55,015 nt of DNA from Nitrospiria bacterium (GCA_036397255.1 DASWJH010000038.1:1-55015), one strand, 5' to 3'; counted from the stretch's first letter, positions 1 through 8,237 are shown. A program made the numbers and translations. The notes: generated by a model not told the origin, from the letters alone.

Positions 1-2
1 TA

Positions 3-119
3 GCGGGAAAAGCTAAAAACGTGGCCCTTACCGCTTGTATGAGAAAATTGTTGGTCATTCTGAATGCTATGTTGAAACATGGAACCCCGTGGAAAACTAA
101 TTTTATAATCTCCCCTTGA
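3..119 (+). CDS. IS110-family transposase, C-terminal fragment
   Basis: The window opens inside a plus-strand reading frame that ends in TGA at 117-119. The 38 residues contain the stretch VALTACMRKLLVILNAML followed by GTPW, which is the characteristic end of IS110/IS1111-type transposases (the C-terminal Tnp domain with the catalytic serine lies upstream, outside the window). The last residues, NFIISP, are not the usual family tail and are encoded by DNA that matches the core of the palindromic repeat found elsewhere in this window. The 5' part cannot be judged. I am confident of the family because this C-terminal signature is very conserved, but not of whether the element is intact. Confidence 0.8.
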   Translation, partial: AGKAKNVALTACMRKLLVILNAMLKHGTPWKTNFIISP

Positions 120-400
120 CTTTTAAGACAGTTGCTTACAAGATCCCCGATTTTGACTCTATTAAAAAGATACCCGGGTATCATTAAGGCTTTACAAGGA
201 AACCGTAAAGATTGTAAGGATTAGATCTTAAAAAGGTAAAAGTTTTTAAAAATAAGTATTATATTTCAATAAGGTAAGTATTTTAGGAACCAAAAAACCA
301 GCGGGTAGGCGTCCCCATAGGGTTTGAAGGGGTGTGAATAAATTTTTCTCCGAAAGGAGTTAGACAAGAAAAAAGAAAGAAGAAAAAACAATTCAAATGG
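120..400. other. Non-coding tail beyond the IS110 transposase
   Basis: I see no convincing gene here. The AT-rich stretch contains a perfect 14-base palindrome GATACCCGGGTATC at 169-182 and a short stem CTCC-GAAA-GGAG at 348-359 without a T-run on either strand. IS110-type elements lack classical terminal inverted repeats and carry a structured non-coding end that in some subgroups encodes the bridge RNA. Part of this stretch could be such an end, but the element border cannot be placed from one copy. Confidence 0.4.
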
Positions 401-3400
401 CTAAAGGGTGATGATGTCATCCCTGCTTTTTTGTTCAGCCTCATTTAAAGCTTGCACCCCTTGGCTAAGGATACTGTGGGGAGTCAAAAATTCATTGGGA
501 TAGGAAGAAACCACCACATTTAAAAAAATAGGCTCTTTGTTTTTACCTTCCATTAAAACACCATGTGTATCTTCCACCAATCCTTTTAACTTTTTCCCCA
601 CCCCAATGGCATTTTCTTTATCCGTTCCATCCAGCATGATTCCAAAGGTACTTCCATAGCAACGGCAAAGGAGGTCTCTTCCTTTTAAATTCTCCTGAAA
701 GATTCGAGCAACCCCTTTGATGGTTTCATCCCCAACTTCTTTTCCTCTCCTTTTATTAAAGTTTTTAAAATGCCGAATGCGTGTAAAAACCAGAGCCAAA
801 GGCTCTTTTCCTTCCTTGGATTTAAATTCGTTTCGGTGAAGAAAATCCTCGAGATATTTTTCATTAAAAAGACCAGTTAAAGGGTCAACCCAATCTTCTT
901 TCCGTCCTTTTTGGGGTTCGGTGATAGGGTTTTTATGGATTTGAGGAATAACTTCCGTTGCCTCCAATTCCGAAGCCTTAATATGCAACCCTTCTTCAGA
1001 TGCGATTCGTTTAGGCAAAATAAACGTAAAGGTACTTCCCCTCCCAAATTGACTGTCCACAAAAATCTGTCCGCCGTGCATATCCACATATTTTTTTGCA
1101 ATGGGCAATCCCAAACCGCTGCCCATATGCTCCCGAGCATCAGAGGAATCCAGTTGTTTAAAATCATCAAAAATTTTCTCCCGGTCCTCTTTTCTTATTC
1201 CTTTTCCATTATCAATCACCGATATTTCTACAGCCGGTTCTCCCTTTAACAAACAAGAAGAAGACCGGATAGAAATGATCCCGTTCTTAGGTGTAAATTT
1301 TATGGCGTTACTTAAAAGGTTTAAAAGAATTTGTTGAACCTTGGTCTGGTCGGCATTAATCATTAACTCCCCATCTTCAAATTTATAATCCTCTCCCTGT
1401 GTTTTGATTTGGAATTCTATTTTCTGTTTTTTTTTCGCCGCCAAAGGAGCCACGGTTACCCGGCATCTTTTCACTAATTTTTCAACAGAAAACTCCCCAA
1501 GTTTAACTTCCATTTTCCCTGCTTTGATTCTGGAAAGATCCAGAAGATTATTAATTTCATTTAATAAAAGCTTTCCGCTCTCCTGAATACTTTCAATACA
1601 TTCATTCTGTTTTGGGTTCAAATCACCGCCTTTCCCGGTTAAAAGGAATTCAGAATTACCAATAATCGAAGTCATCGGGGTTCTCAATTGATGGCTAATA
1701 TTGGAAAAAAATTCCGTTTTAAAACGGTCCGCCTCCTGGAGTTGCTCCACCATGGCTTTCGTCCGTATGAACAAGGTGGCGTTTTCAATGGCAATGCTCA
1801 GTTGACTCCCAATAGACAAAAGCAATTCCATATCTTGGGGAGAAAAAGAACGGGGAGTTCGACTGGCTCCGGTTAATGTTCCCAACACCCTGTCCTTTGA
1901 TTTCAGAGGAATGGCAACCACAGTGACCATTCCCAAACTTTGGAAGGGTCCTCCCGATTTTGGGGTCTTTTTCAAGTCCTCAACCACCACGGGTTGCCCT
2001 TCAAAGGCGGTTTGCCCCGCAAACATCTCTCCGATGGAAATCTCCTGATATTTCTCAATGACCTCACGGGGTAACCCCCGGGACACCTTCAAAACCAGTT
2101 TGTCCGTTGCCTCATCCCGAAGCCGAATGGCCCCCGCGTGAAAATCCATTACCTCCATTACTTTATCCAGGGTACCTTCCAGAAGGGCCTTTAACTCCAA
2201 GGTACGGTTGGTGGTTGTAGCAATAAGATTTAAGGTAGACAACTGTGTGGTTCGTTGTTCCACCTTCTGTTCCAAATTGGAATAGGATTCTTTTAGTTTT
2301 ACCGCCATATTATTAAACTCATTGGCCAGTTGTTCGATTTCATCATTGGTTCGAATATCCAACCGAACATCTAAATTTCCACTGGCAATCTTCTCTGCCC
2401 CATCATGCAAGAGCTGTATGGGTCTGGCCAACTTTTTTGAAAGGAAAATACCCATAAAGGCCACAAAAACAATTAGCGCAATTCCGGAAAAAGCCACCGA
2501 TTGAAGTAGAGAATTGATAGGGGCATAGAGCTCATCCGATCTCTCTCTGATAAAACTATGCCATGTCATTCCAGTGGAATTTTGGGTAATTTCTGAGGTT
2601 TTGACCACTGGGGCAAAACCAATAATGGAATTTTTTTCCACCCTCATCTCATGACTATCATCATCCGCTAAAACCCAATTCGGCAAGGGAGAGGTTATTC
2701 TGGAAACAAGGGTCTCATTTAATAATTTTCCCGTTGGCATGATGGGGCAAATGAGGACACGCCCTATGGAATCAACGAGCATCGCATGCCCAGATTCTCC
2801 AAACCGGATATCTAAAATTGGAGGCCCAAGCAACGCCCGAATGTTATGAAACACCACTAAAATCCCACTAACCTTTTGCTTTTTTTCATCAATAACGGGA
2901 ACCGCCACATTGATAGCCCAAACCTGAGCTTTTTCATTAAAATAAAGGTCCCCTATATAGGTCCTCCCAATCCCGTCATTATAGGCCGTCTTCCACCAGG
3001 GCTTTTCTGCATTGATGAAATCAGGTAAAGGATTAACACTTGCCACCAAAGTCCCTTGATCATTGGTTAGAAAAAAGGCAATATATTTCTCCTTTTTGGT
3101 CATCATATAATTTCTTAAATATCGGGAACTGTCATTATGAAGTATTTCCTCTCTGAGGGAGGGATCTCCCTCTTTCCACAGCCTTTCCAACTGGTTTAAA
3201 TTTTTTGTTTTTTGCATTCCCTCAATTTGCTGGGCTTCTAAATTGGAATTTTCAATGGCCTTTTTAATTTGTATGGTAGTGGCCAGATGTTTTTTACTAT
3301 CCACTTCTCTTTCTATAACCAAATCGGTTTTTTGAGAGGCCTGCAAAGCCAACCCCTTAAAGTTCTCACCCATCGATTCCCGCAACTTCAGCGTTCCATT

Positions 3401-3514
3401 CCAATAGGTAATAAACAATCCAAACAAAACCGGAATCAAACCCACTATCAGCAGGGAAAGCACAATCTTCGTTCTGAGCCACCTCTTTTTAACTTTTAAA
3501 TTTAAGGGCACCAT
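401..3514 (-). CDS. Membrane histidine kinase with HAMP, GAF and degenerate GGDEF domains
   Basis: A 1037-residue sensor kinase. It has a membrane segment near residues 15-37, an extracytoplasmic dCache-like sensor (about 45-330), a second membrane segment (about 338-358), a HAMP linker (358-412), a GAF domain (about 425-580), a dimerisation/phosphoacceptor domain with His608 in SHQLRTP, and an ATPase domain with the N-box around Asn736, DNGKG and GSGLGLP. The C-terminal 160 residues begin DPLTGLFN like a GGDEF domain, but the catalytic loop reads YGSTF (953-957), so it should not make c-di-GMP. It lies downstream of a matching OmpR-type regulator and a small GGDEF-like protein on the same strand, which suggests one signalling unit. 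The ligand is unknown. The domain order is clear; the function of the GGDEF-like tail is inference. Confidence 0.9.
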   Translation of the reverse strand: MVPLNLKVKKRWLRTKIVLSLLIVGLIPVLFGLFITYWNGTLKLRESMGENFKGLALQASQKTDLVIEREVDSKKHLATTIQIKKAIENSNLEAQQIEGMQKTKNLNQLERLWKEGDPSLREEILHNDSSRYLRNYMMTKKEKYIAFFLTNDQGTLVASVNPLPDFINAEKPWWKTAYNDGIGRTYIGDLYFNEKAQVWAINVAVPVIDEKKQKVSGILVVFHNIRALLGPPILDIRFGESGHAMLVDSIGRVLICPIMPTGKLLNETLVSRITSPLPNWVLADDDSHEMRVEKNSIIGFAPVVKTSEITQNSTGMTWHSFIRERSDELYAPINSLLQSVAFSGIALIVFVAFMGIFLSKKLARPIQLLHDGAEKIASGNLDVRLDIRTNDEIEQLANEFNNMAVKLKESYSNLEQKVEQRTTQLSTLNLIATTTNRTLELKALLEGTLDKVMEVMDFHAGAIRLRDEATDKLVLKVSRGLPREVIEKYQEISIGEMFAGQTAFEGQPVVVEDLKKTPKSGGPFQSLGMVTVVAIPLKSKDRVLGTLTGASRTPRSFSPQDMELLLSIGSQLSIAIENATLFIRTKAMVEQLQEADRFKTEFFSNISHQLRTPMTSIIGNSEFLLTGKGGDLNPKQNECIESIQESGKLLLNEINNLLDLSRIKAGKMEVKLGEFSVEKLVKRCRVTVAPLAAKKKQKIEFQIKTQGEDYKFEDGELMINADQTKVQQILLNLLSNAIKFTPKNGIISIRSSSCLLKGEPAVEISVIDNGKGIRKEDREKIFDDFKQLDSSDAREHMGSGLGLPIAKKYVDMHGGQIFVDSQFGRGSTFTFILPKRIASEEGLHIKASELEATEVIPQIHKNPITEPQKGRKEDWVDPLTGLFNEKYLEDFLHRNEFKSKEGKEPLALVFTRIRHFKNFNKRRGKEVGDETIKGVARIFQENLKGRDLLCRCYGSTFGIMLDGTDKENAIGVGKKLKGLVEDTHGVLMEGKNKEPIFLNVVVSSYPNEFLTPHSILSQGVQALNEAEQKSRDDIITL

Positions 3515-3790
3515 ATCCCTTCCTTGAAATTTTGGAATATAGAAATATAACCATAGAAGTTAAGTAAGGGAAACAACTAGTTAGGGAATTTTAACATATT
3601 ATGAATAGGGATTTCTATGCCCTATCTGAATTAGGGAGAATTCTCTTTTTTGATGATTTTATTGGCTTTTTGGGGATCCAATTTAATCAGAAATAAAAAA
3701 CAAACAAATCTATCCGGTGGGTCCCTGAATGAAGGCTTCAAAAAAAACCGACCATTAGATAAATTTACCGGTTCCAAACAAAGGTCCAAC

Positions 3791-4252
3791 CTAACGATCA
3801 GGAAAGGATACTTTATTTCCCCCATTTGCTTTAGCAAGGAAAAGCATTCGATCTGCAGTGCACAATAAATGTGCAATATCCGGAGAGTGGGTAGGGAAAC
3901 AGGCCCCTCCAATACTCACCGTCCGATCAACCGGTTTGGATTTAGGCGTATCAATATCTTTTTCAATAAATCCCCTTACCCGTTCAGCCACACAAAAAGC
4001 GTCTTCCCCTTCAACAAACGGGAGAATAACCCAAAACCGTTTGTCGTCTCTCCTGGCAATTAAGTCCGTTCCACGAATTTTCTTCCGAATCAACTGGCAA
4101 ACATGGGGTAATGTTTCATCTGTTTCCGGGTGATCCAATTCCAAATCCAAAAAGGAAACATAATATAAATATCTCATGGCGAGTTTTCCCTCTAACTCCA
4201 AAAGGTATTTAAAGAAATTCATTGGGACAGTAGGACAATGGAAATCAAGCAT
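3791..4252 (-). CDS. Small stand-alone degenerate GGDEF protein
   Basis: I place the start at 4252 because a strong Shine-Dalgarno GGAGGTGA lies just upstream (about 4257-4264). The open frame extends to 4450, but that extension shows no domain. The 153-residue product has the GGDEF fold pattern: LRKKIRGTDLIAR-like strands, then RVRGFIE and TVSIGGACF, ending in an ADRMLFLAK helix as in active enzymes. The catalytic loop reads RRDDKRFWVIL in place of RYGGDEF, so diguanylate cyclase activity is unlikely. It sits between the OmpR-type regulator and the histidine kinase. A role as a c-di-GMP or nucleotide sensor, or as a partner of the kinase's own degenerate GGDEF tail, is inference. Confidence 0.75.
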   Translation of the reverse strand: MLDFHCPTVPMNFFKYLLELEGKLAMRYLYYVSFLDLELDHPETDETLPHVCQLIRKKIRGTDLIARRDDKRFWVILPFVEGEDAFCVAERVRGFIEKDIDTPKSKPVDRTVSIGGACFPTHSPDIAHLLCTADRMLFLAKANGGNKVSFPDR

Positions 4253-4752
4253 GGGGTCACCTCCTTTCAAACAGAACGGAAAAAAAATCGATAACTGGAA
4301 TCCTTTCCTCTTTAAAAAAAAACGCCTTACCTTTGAGCCCATGGTAATATCGTTTTTCGTGTTTGAAATGGTATCATTGGTATTTTTGGCCTCTTCCTCT
4401 CCGGTAAATAACAATTGACCCTTTGAGGTAAGAAAAAATATATCAAACATTTTTAAAGATGGGGTAATCAGTTAATCAAGAAATCTTCAGGGAAGGTCAA
4501 ATTTCAATTTGGTGGAATTGGAAAATCAAAAAAAAGAAGATGACCAAGGAAGGGTCGACCCGCTTACAGGAAAGAATCCGGTTTAAAGAAAGGATCAGGA
4601 AGATTAAAAATCCTGAAAAAAGGGGGAGGATGGACACGAACCAAAAAGCCTATATGATGAGCGAAAAAAGTTTACACCACTTTCCCCTCTCGGAAGAAGG
4701 AGGGAAGTAATTTTAAAAAAAAGCCAGTACTCGCCAACCGGGAAAACTCTTT
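4253..4752 (-). other. 500-base intergenic stretch in the signalling cluster
   Basis: This lies between the response regulator stop and the start of the small GGDEF-like gene. I find the Shine-Dalgarno of the downstream gene at its left edge and a 10-base palindrome GGGTCGACCC at 4552-4561. No convincing coding region is visible. A 26-codon plus-strand frame near 4631 has its purine-rich tract touching the ATG and is not supported. Confidence 0.4.
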
Positions 4753-5502
4753 TTATTCGTCCTCTATATCTGCAAACTTATATCCCATTCCTCTCACCGT
4801 TTTGATATAAATGGGATTGGAGGAATCCTCTTCAATCTTAGCCCTTAAATTTCCAATATGAACATCAATCACGCGGTCAACCACACTTACATCTTCATAG
4901 GAATAAATTTTCTGAATGAGTTGTTCCCGAGAAAAAACCCTCCCGGGCAAATTGGCCAAGGCTTGAAGGATTTCAAATTCATAGACCGTCAATTTGATTT
5001 CCTGGTTTTTAACGGTGACTTTACATTTTTCAAAATCAACCTCCAGGTCCAAATATTTTATTTTTTTTCGAGAACCCGGATCTGTCGGAACACATCGGCG
5101 GAGAATGGCTTTTACCCGCGCAGTCAGTTCCCGGGTACTAAAAGGCTTGGTGATATAATCATCGGCTCCAATGGTTAACCCCAGGATCCTTTCAAACTCA
5201 TCCCCCTTAACCGTTACCATAATGATAGGGACTTTCGACTGTTTTCGGATATGCTGACAGACCTCGAACCCATCCACCTTCGGAAGGCCCAAATCCAGAA
5301 TGATTAAAATAGGGTCATGTTTTTCGAAAAAAGCAATTCCCTCCGGACCATCCTTTGCACAGATGGTCGGAAATCCTTCCGCTTGTAAGGTGTTGGAAAT
5401 CAGAGAAGAAACACTGGAGTCATCTTCAACAATCAAAATGGGGTTGGCTAAACTTTTCTTTTTCATATGCATAGCCTCAGGGGCTTGTTCCATGAGTGCC
5501 AT
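4753..5502 (-). CDS. OmpR/PhoB-family response regulator
   Basis: 249 residues. The receiver domain (about 20-135) has the acidic pair Asp27-Asp28, the phosphoacceptor Asp70 in LDLGLP, Thr97 and Lys119 in the ITKPF motif. The C-terminal winged-helix DNA-binding domain (about 150-245) has the usual VDRVIDVHIGNLRAKI recognition helix and the TVRGMGYKF wing. A Shine-Dalgarno AAGGAG lies just before the ATG at 5502. It is on the same strand as, and upstream of, the histidine kinase at 401-3514, so the two are probably cognate. It resembles KdpE/PhoB types in architecture, but no target genes are evident. The microprotein array lies directly upstream and could be part of its regulon (inference). 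Confidence 0.92.
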   Translation of the reverse strand: MALMEQAPEAMHMKKKSLANPILIVEDDSSVSSLISNTLQAEGFPTICAKDGPEGIAFFEKHDPILIILDLGLPKVDGFEVCQHIRKQSKVPIIMVTVKGDEFERILGLTIGADDYITKPFSTRELTARVKAILRRCVPTDPGSRKKIKYLDLEVDFEKCKVTVKNQEIKLTVYEFEILQALANLPGRVFSREQLIQKIYSYEDVSVVDRVIDVHIGNLRAKIEEDSSNPIYIKTVRGMGYKFADIEDE

Positions 5503-5644
5503 TCTAGCTCCTTTCTTTTCCTTTGTAAATAATCTTAAGGTTTATCCGTTGACGGGATTTGAAAACCTTTGAACCTCTTTCCTGATTTTTTTCCCAATTG
5601 CCCTCCGTTCTGACTTTAAGCCTCTTTGAAAAATTTTTTACCTG

Positions 5645-5737
5645 CTATAAATCAACATTGGCTATATAATAAACTGAAAGTGCCATGGCTCCAAAGGCTG
5701 CTCCCACCAGAACAAAAGCAAGCATTAAAGACTCCAT
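5645..5737 (-). CDS. Single-pass membrane microprotein, 30 residues
   Basis: A 30-codon frame starts at ATG 5737 after a strong ribosome site (AGGAGGG, about nine bases upstream) and ends in TAG. The product begins MESLMLAFVLVGAAFG and is almost entirely one hydrophobic helix ending YYIANVDL. It is the last of four short minus-strand genes, each with its own Shine-Dalgarno, between 5645 and 6354. It shows no close similarity to the other three beyond length and topology. I do not recognise the family. Short single-helix proteins of this size are often accessory subunits of respiratory complexes, but nothing here shows that. Confidence 0.7.
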   Translation of the reverse strand: MESLMLAFVLVGAAFGAMALSVYYIANVDL

Positions 5738-5890
5738 CTTCTTAACCCTCCTTTCGAAAACTTAACCATCCCCTTTTTACCCACACTCAAACCGGATAGA
5801 CCTAGACCAGTGGGTCAAAATCTCAAATTGGGAATGGTGATACAATTCATCCGTCAAATCAATTTATTTCAAAGGGATTCTACGCAAAAT

Positions 5891-5995
5891 TTAAATCTCA
5901 TCCCTGACCAAAGACCAAACACCAAACCCCACCATCATGGCTAGACCTAATATAGCAGCAATCCCATACTCAAAAAATCCATTCATCGGTTCCAT
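5891..5995 (-). CDS. Membrane microprotein, FFEYG-WSLV paralogue 1
   Basis: A 34-codon frame with ATG at 5995, preceded by GGAGGTGC, ends in TAA. The product begins MEPMNGFFEYGIAA, continues as one hydrophobic helix, and ends WSLVRDEI. It is about two-thirds identical to the copy at 6079-6183 and clearly related to the copy at 6250-6354; the three share FFEYGIAA, a central Gly and Met, and WSLV. Conservation at protein level with differing third codon positions, plus a ribosome site for each copy, argues for real translated genes. The conserved Glu9 next to aromatic residues at the start of the helix is the most distinctive residue. The family and function are unknown to me. Confidence 0.82.
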   Translation of the reverse strand: MEPMNGFFEYGIAAILGLAMMVGFGVWSLVRDEI

Positions 5996-6078
5996 TTTGC
6001 ACCTCCTCTCTCTTATGGCATCTTCTCTCTGCCTCAAGTCAGGTTTAGGTTAAACCTTGAATAAAATTTTGGGTCCCC

Positions 6079-6183
6079 TTAGTTTTCACTGGTAACCAAG
6101 GACCAAATGCTGAGCCCGATCATTAATACCGCGCCCAATACAGCCGCAATTCCGTATTCAAAAAATCCATTCATTGGCTCCAT
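6079..6183 (-). CDS. Membrane microprotein, FFEYG-WSLV paralogue 2
   Basis: A 34-codon frame with ATG at 6183 and an AGGAGG ribosome site just upstream. The N-terminus MEPMNGFFEYGIAA is identical to paralogue 1; the helix then diverges conservatively (Ile/Val, Met/Leu, Phe/Leu exchanges) and ends WSLVTSEN. The pattern of conservative exchange with the same length is what is expected of a duplicated gene under selection. It is predicted to be an inner-membrane single-pass peptide. It sits in the middle of the array with about 70-85 bases to each neighbouring paralogue. Confidence 0.82.
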   Translation of the reverse strand: MEPMNGFFEYGIAAVLGAVLMIGLSIWSLVTSEN

Positions 6184-6249
6184 GGTAAATCCTCCTTTTT
6201 GGTAACCCCCTTTTCGGATGGGGTAAACTGGTTTGAACACACCCTTTCA

Positions 6250-6354
6250 TTAAGATTCCCCTCTCACCAGGCTCCAAATGCTAAAACCAACCATGAGGGC
6301 TGTCCCTATCAACGCTGCAATTCCATATTCAAAGAACCCCCCTAAACCTGTCAT
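6250..6354 (-). CDS. Membrane microprotein, FFEYG-WSLV paralogue 3 (first of the array)
   Basis: A 34-codon frame with ATG at 6354, preceded by AAAGGAGGTGA, one of the strongest ribosome sites in the window. The product begins MTGLGGFFEYGIAA and ends WSLVRGES. It keeps the shared FFEYGIAA and WSLV blocks but has a different first five residues, so it is the most divergent of the three paralogues. It is first in transcription order, and a plausible promoter lies about 90 bases upstream (6445-6473). The strong translation signals suggest high expression, as expected for stoichiometric subunits of a membrane complex (inference). Confidence 0.82.
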   Translation of the reverse strand: MTGLGGFFEYGIAALIGTALMVGFSIWSLVRGES

Positions 6355-6444
6355 AAAATCACCTCCTTTCTAAAAAGTAACCGAATGGATTATTGTTGAT
6401 ATGGTTGTCAAGATACGCCGGGTTTATAAACTAAAATTAAGGGG

Positions 6445-6473
6445 GATATAAAAAAAAATATAGAATGTGTAAA
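6445..6473 (-). promoter_or_regulatory. Candidate sigma-70 promoter of the microprotein array
   Basis: On the minus strand TTTACA (6468-6473) and TATATC (6445-6450) are separated by 17 bases containing a T-run. This would give a leader of roughly 80 bases before the first microprotein. A separate TTGACA at 6406-6411 has no matching -10 element at the usual distance. Confidence 0.4.
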
Positions 6474-6603
6474 GATAGGGTAAAGAACGGAAAATAGAGT
6501 GTCTTGGACAATGACGGGACAACTTTTTTTAAAAAAACCAAGAAAGGATAGAATAAGGGTCTTCAGAGAAAATAAATGGTGGATAAATGGAGGCGTTTAT
6601 TTT

Positions 6604-6801
6604 TTAAAAAACTTTTTGAGAGGACTTTGCCATATCCTTCCGGAAGCGGATTTTTTTAAGCTCTGCCCGGAAAGCTTCGGTTATAAACTCGCTCAGTTTA
6701 TCGTTACTCACCAGACGGTTTAAATCCTCTAAAAGTTTTTTTGGGACGGAGACCTTACAGGACTTGGGAGAGACCACTTTAATTTCAATTAGTTCACTCA
6801 A
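6604..6801 (-). CDS. Ribbon-helix-helix (CopG/Arc-like) small DNA-binding protein
   Basis: I choose the TTG start at 6801 because GGAGGGG lies four bases before it (6806-6812); an ATG at 6846 has no such site. The 65-residue product has a short basic strand (KVSVPKKLL), a helix (EDLNRLV), a turn and a second helix (LSEFITEAFRAELKKIR). This is the ribbon-helix-helix pattern of Arc/CopG/antitoxin-type regulators. No toxin-like gene adjoins it. It lies directly upstream of the microprotein array on the same strand, so it may regulate that array or itself. The family is fairly clear; the target is inference. Confidence 0.65.
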   Translation of the reverse strand: MSELIEIKVVSPKSCKVSVPKKLLEDLNRLVSNDKLSEFITEAFRAELKKIRFRKDMAKSSQKVF

Positions 6802-7058
6802 TTTACCCCTCCAAAGATTACCTGCTTCAAAACGGGAATAAAACATAAATCCCTGCAGACCTGTTGAATTCTCTGATCAGGAGTAAATCCCATCCGATCT
6901 ACAGAAATTTAAACCAACCCAAATGCTACCTTTTTTTTGTGAAGGGTTCATTAAGTTGGGGTTAAATTTATGTAAAGTTTAACTGGAAAATCGTTAAGAG
7001 TTGGTAAAATTAAAAAAGATAATTTTTGTTATTAGCAATCGGAACAAATCCCGGGGAA

Positions 7059-8237
7059 TTAACCGGGAATAATAAGAAAGGATTCACTAGGCGTTGGGGG
7101 AGGAGGGCTAGGGGGAAGAGTGGTCGTAGTGGTTGTTGCAGAAGTAGTTGTTGTGGAACCCGATGTAGTCGTGGTGGTGGTTGAGGTGGTTGTCGCAGAA
7201 GTGGTTGTTGTGGAACCTGATATTGTCGTGGTGGTGGTTGAGGTGGTGGTCGATGTCGTCGTGGTGGTGGTTGAGGGAAGAGGATTAAGAACGTTTGAAC
7301 TCAGAAAGTTAGTGATGGAATTAGTTAAGTCTGCCTTTAAGGCATCAGGGGATAAATTCACCCCGCTTCCACTCACCAACTCTATTGGCGAACCATGAAC
7401 CTTCCCGTCAAAAGTTCCATCCGTAATATCCAGCTCAAGGGCCTCCAGCAAATCCAATACCGTAAAATTGCTAAATCCGGGATTGGCAGCGTCAATATCA
7501 AACGCCTGTTGCGACAGACCCAGGATAATTAAACCGTATTGTGTTGATGGATCCGTAAAATCAATGGGATTGGATAAAGACACATTGGGGAGTATGTTGG
7601 TTATATTAAGGTTGCTCAAATCCAAACCGGAGACCTGAATATGCTGACTGCTCATTTCCTGATTGGCGGAGGCAATGGCGGAGGAGGCAGGATTGCCATC
7701 TAAAATTTTAAAATCGGCTAAAATACACCCCAGTGTAGTATAAGGTGTAATGGCCACCGTATTTATTGCTCCCCCCGGACTCAATTGATCTAAACAGCTT
7801 CTCAGAGGATTTCGCCCTGCAAGGTCCAAAGGATCACCGGTCACTTCATCCACAAAATTTCCACTGTTCAAATTCAATTCCATCAGACCGGTGGCATTTC
7901 CAACGGATAAAGAAAAATTCCCGTTGGTATCGGTTAGTACTTCACCAATGGGGCTGGCCCCTCTCTTACCATCCGGGGCAATGGTCCAAACTTTTACTAA
8001 ACCCTTATCTACGGGACCTTTAACTACACTTCCCATAATGGAAAAAGACTCACTTGGATTCGGCGGTTGGGGGCCAGGGGGTAGTGTCGTTGTGGTGGTT
8101 GAATTTGAAGTGTCATCCCCGCCCCCGCTCCCCCCACCACAGCCCCATGGTCCAAGAAAAAGAACAATCAAAATAAGAGAAAAAAACTGAAAACCTTTGC
8201 TTTTTAAAACTTTATTTAAAAAAAGGCTTAACCTCAC
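7059..8237 (-). CDS. Secreted lipoprotein with Thr-rich linkers
   Basis: 392 residues. A signal peptide ends in a lipobox-like FLGPWGC followed by a Gly/Ser-rich tether, so this is probably an outer-membrane or surface lipoprotein. A short Thr/Pro linker (about 45-60) leads into a module starting PSESFSIMGSVVKGPVDKG that resembles carboxypeptidase-regulatory-like repeats, then a helical region (about 180-320). A long linker of Thr runs broken by SGS and SA (about 325-375) follows. The protein then stops 18 residues after the linker, just where a second copy of the module would begin (PTPSESFLI). It therefore looks like a truncated tandem duplication. The linker DNA is a near-simple repeat rich in ACN codons, prone to slippage. 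The function is unknown. Confidence 0.8.
   Translation of the reverse strand: MRLSLFLNKVLKSKGFQFFSLILIVLFLGPWGCGGGSGGGDDTSNSTTTTTLPPGPQPPNPSESFSIMGSVVKGPVDKGLVKVWTIAPDGKRGASPIGEVLTDTNGNFSLSVGNATGLMELNLNSGNFVDEVTGDPLDLAGRNPLRSCLDQLSPGGAINTVAITPYTTLGCILADFKILDGNPASSAIASANQEMSSQHIQVSGLDLSNLNITNILPNVSLSNPIDFTDPSTQYGLIILGLSQQAFDIDAANPGFSNFTVLDLLEALELDITDGTFDGKVHGSPIELVSGSGVNLSPDALKADLTNSITNFLSSNVLNPLPSTTTTTTSTTTSTTTTTISGSTTTTSATTTSTTTTTTSGSTTTTSATTTTTTLPPSPPPPTPSESFLIIPG

Noticed and set aside
348-359. Stem CTCC-GAAA-GGAG as terminator of the histidine kinase gene
   Set aside because: The stem is only four pairs and no T-run follows on the minus strand.
120-400. Riboswitch near the left edge
   Set aside because: Some short stems are visible, but no known aptamer core could be matched on either strand.
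4253-4450. N-terminal extension of the small GGDEF-like protein
   Set aside because: The strong GGAGGTGA site before 4252 and lack of any recognisable sequence in the extension favour the shorter protein.
4631-4711. 26-codon plus-strand microprotein
   Set aside because: The purine-rich tract directly touches the ATG, leaving no spacing for ribosome binding, and the peptide has no helix or repeat in common with the real microproteins.
6604-6801. Toxin-antitoxin module
   Set aside because: The ribbon-helix-helix protein could be an antitoxin, but no toxin-sized gene with known motifs lies next to it.
7120-7398. Val-rich plus-strand frame
   Set aside because: It is the antisense shadow of the Thr-codon linker of the lipoprotein; low complexity and no ribosome site.
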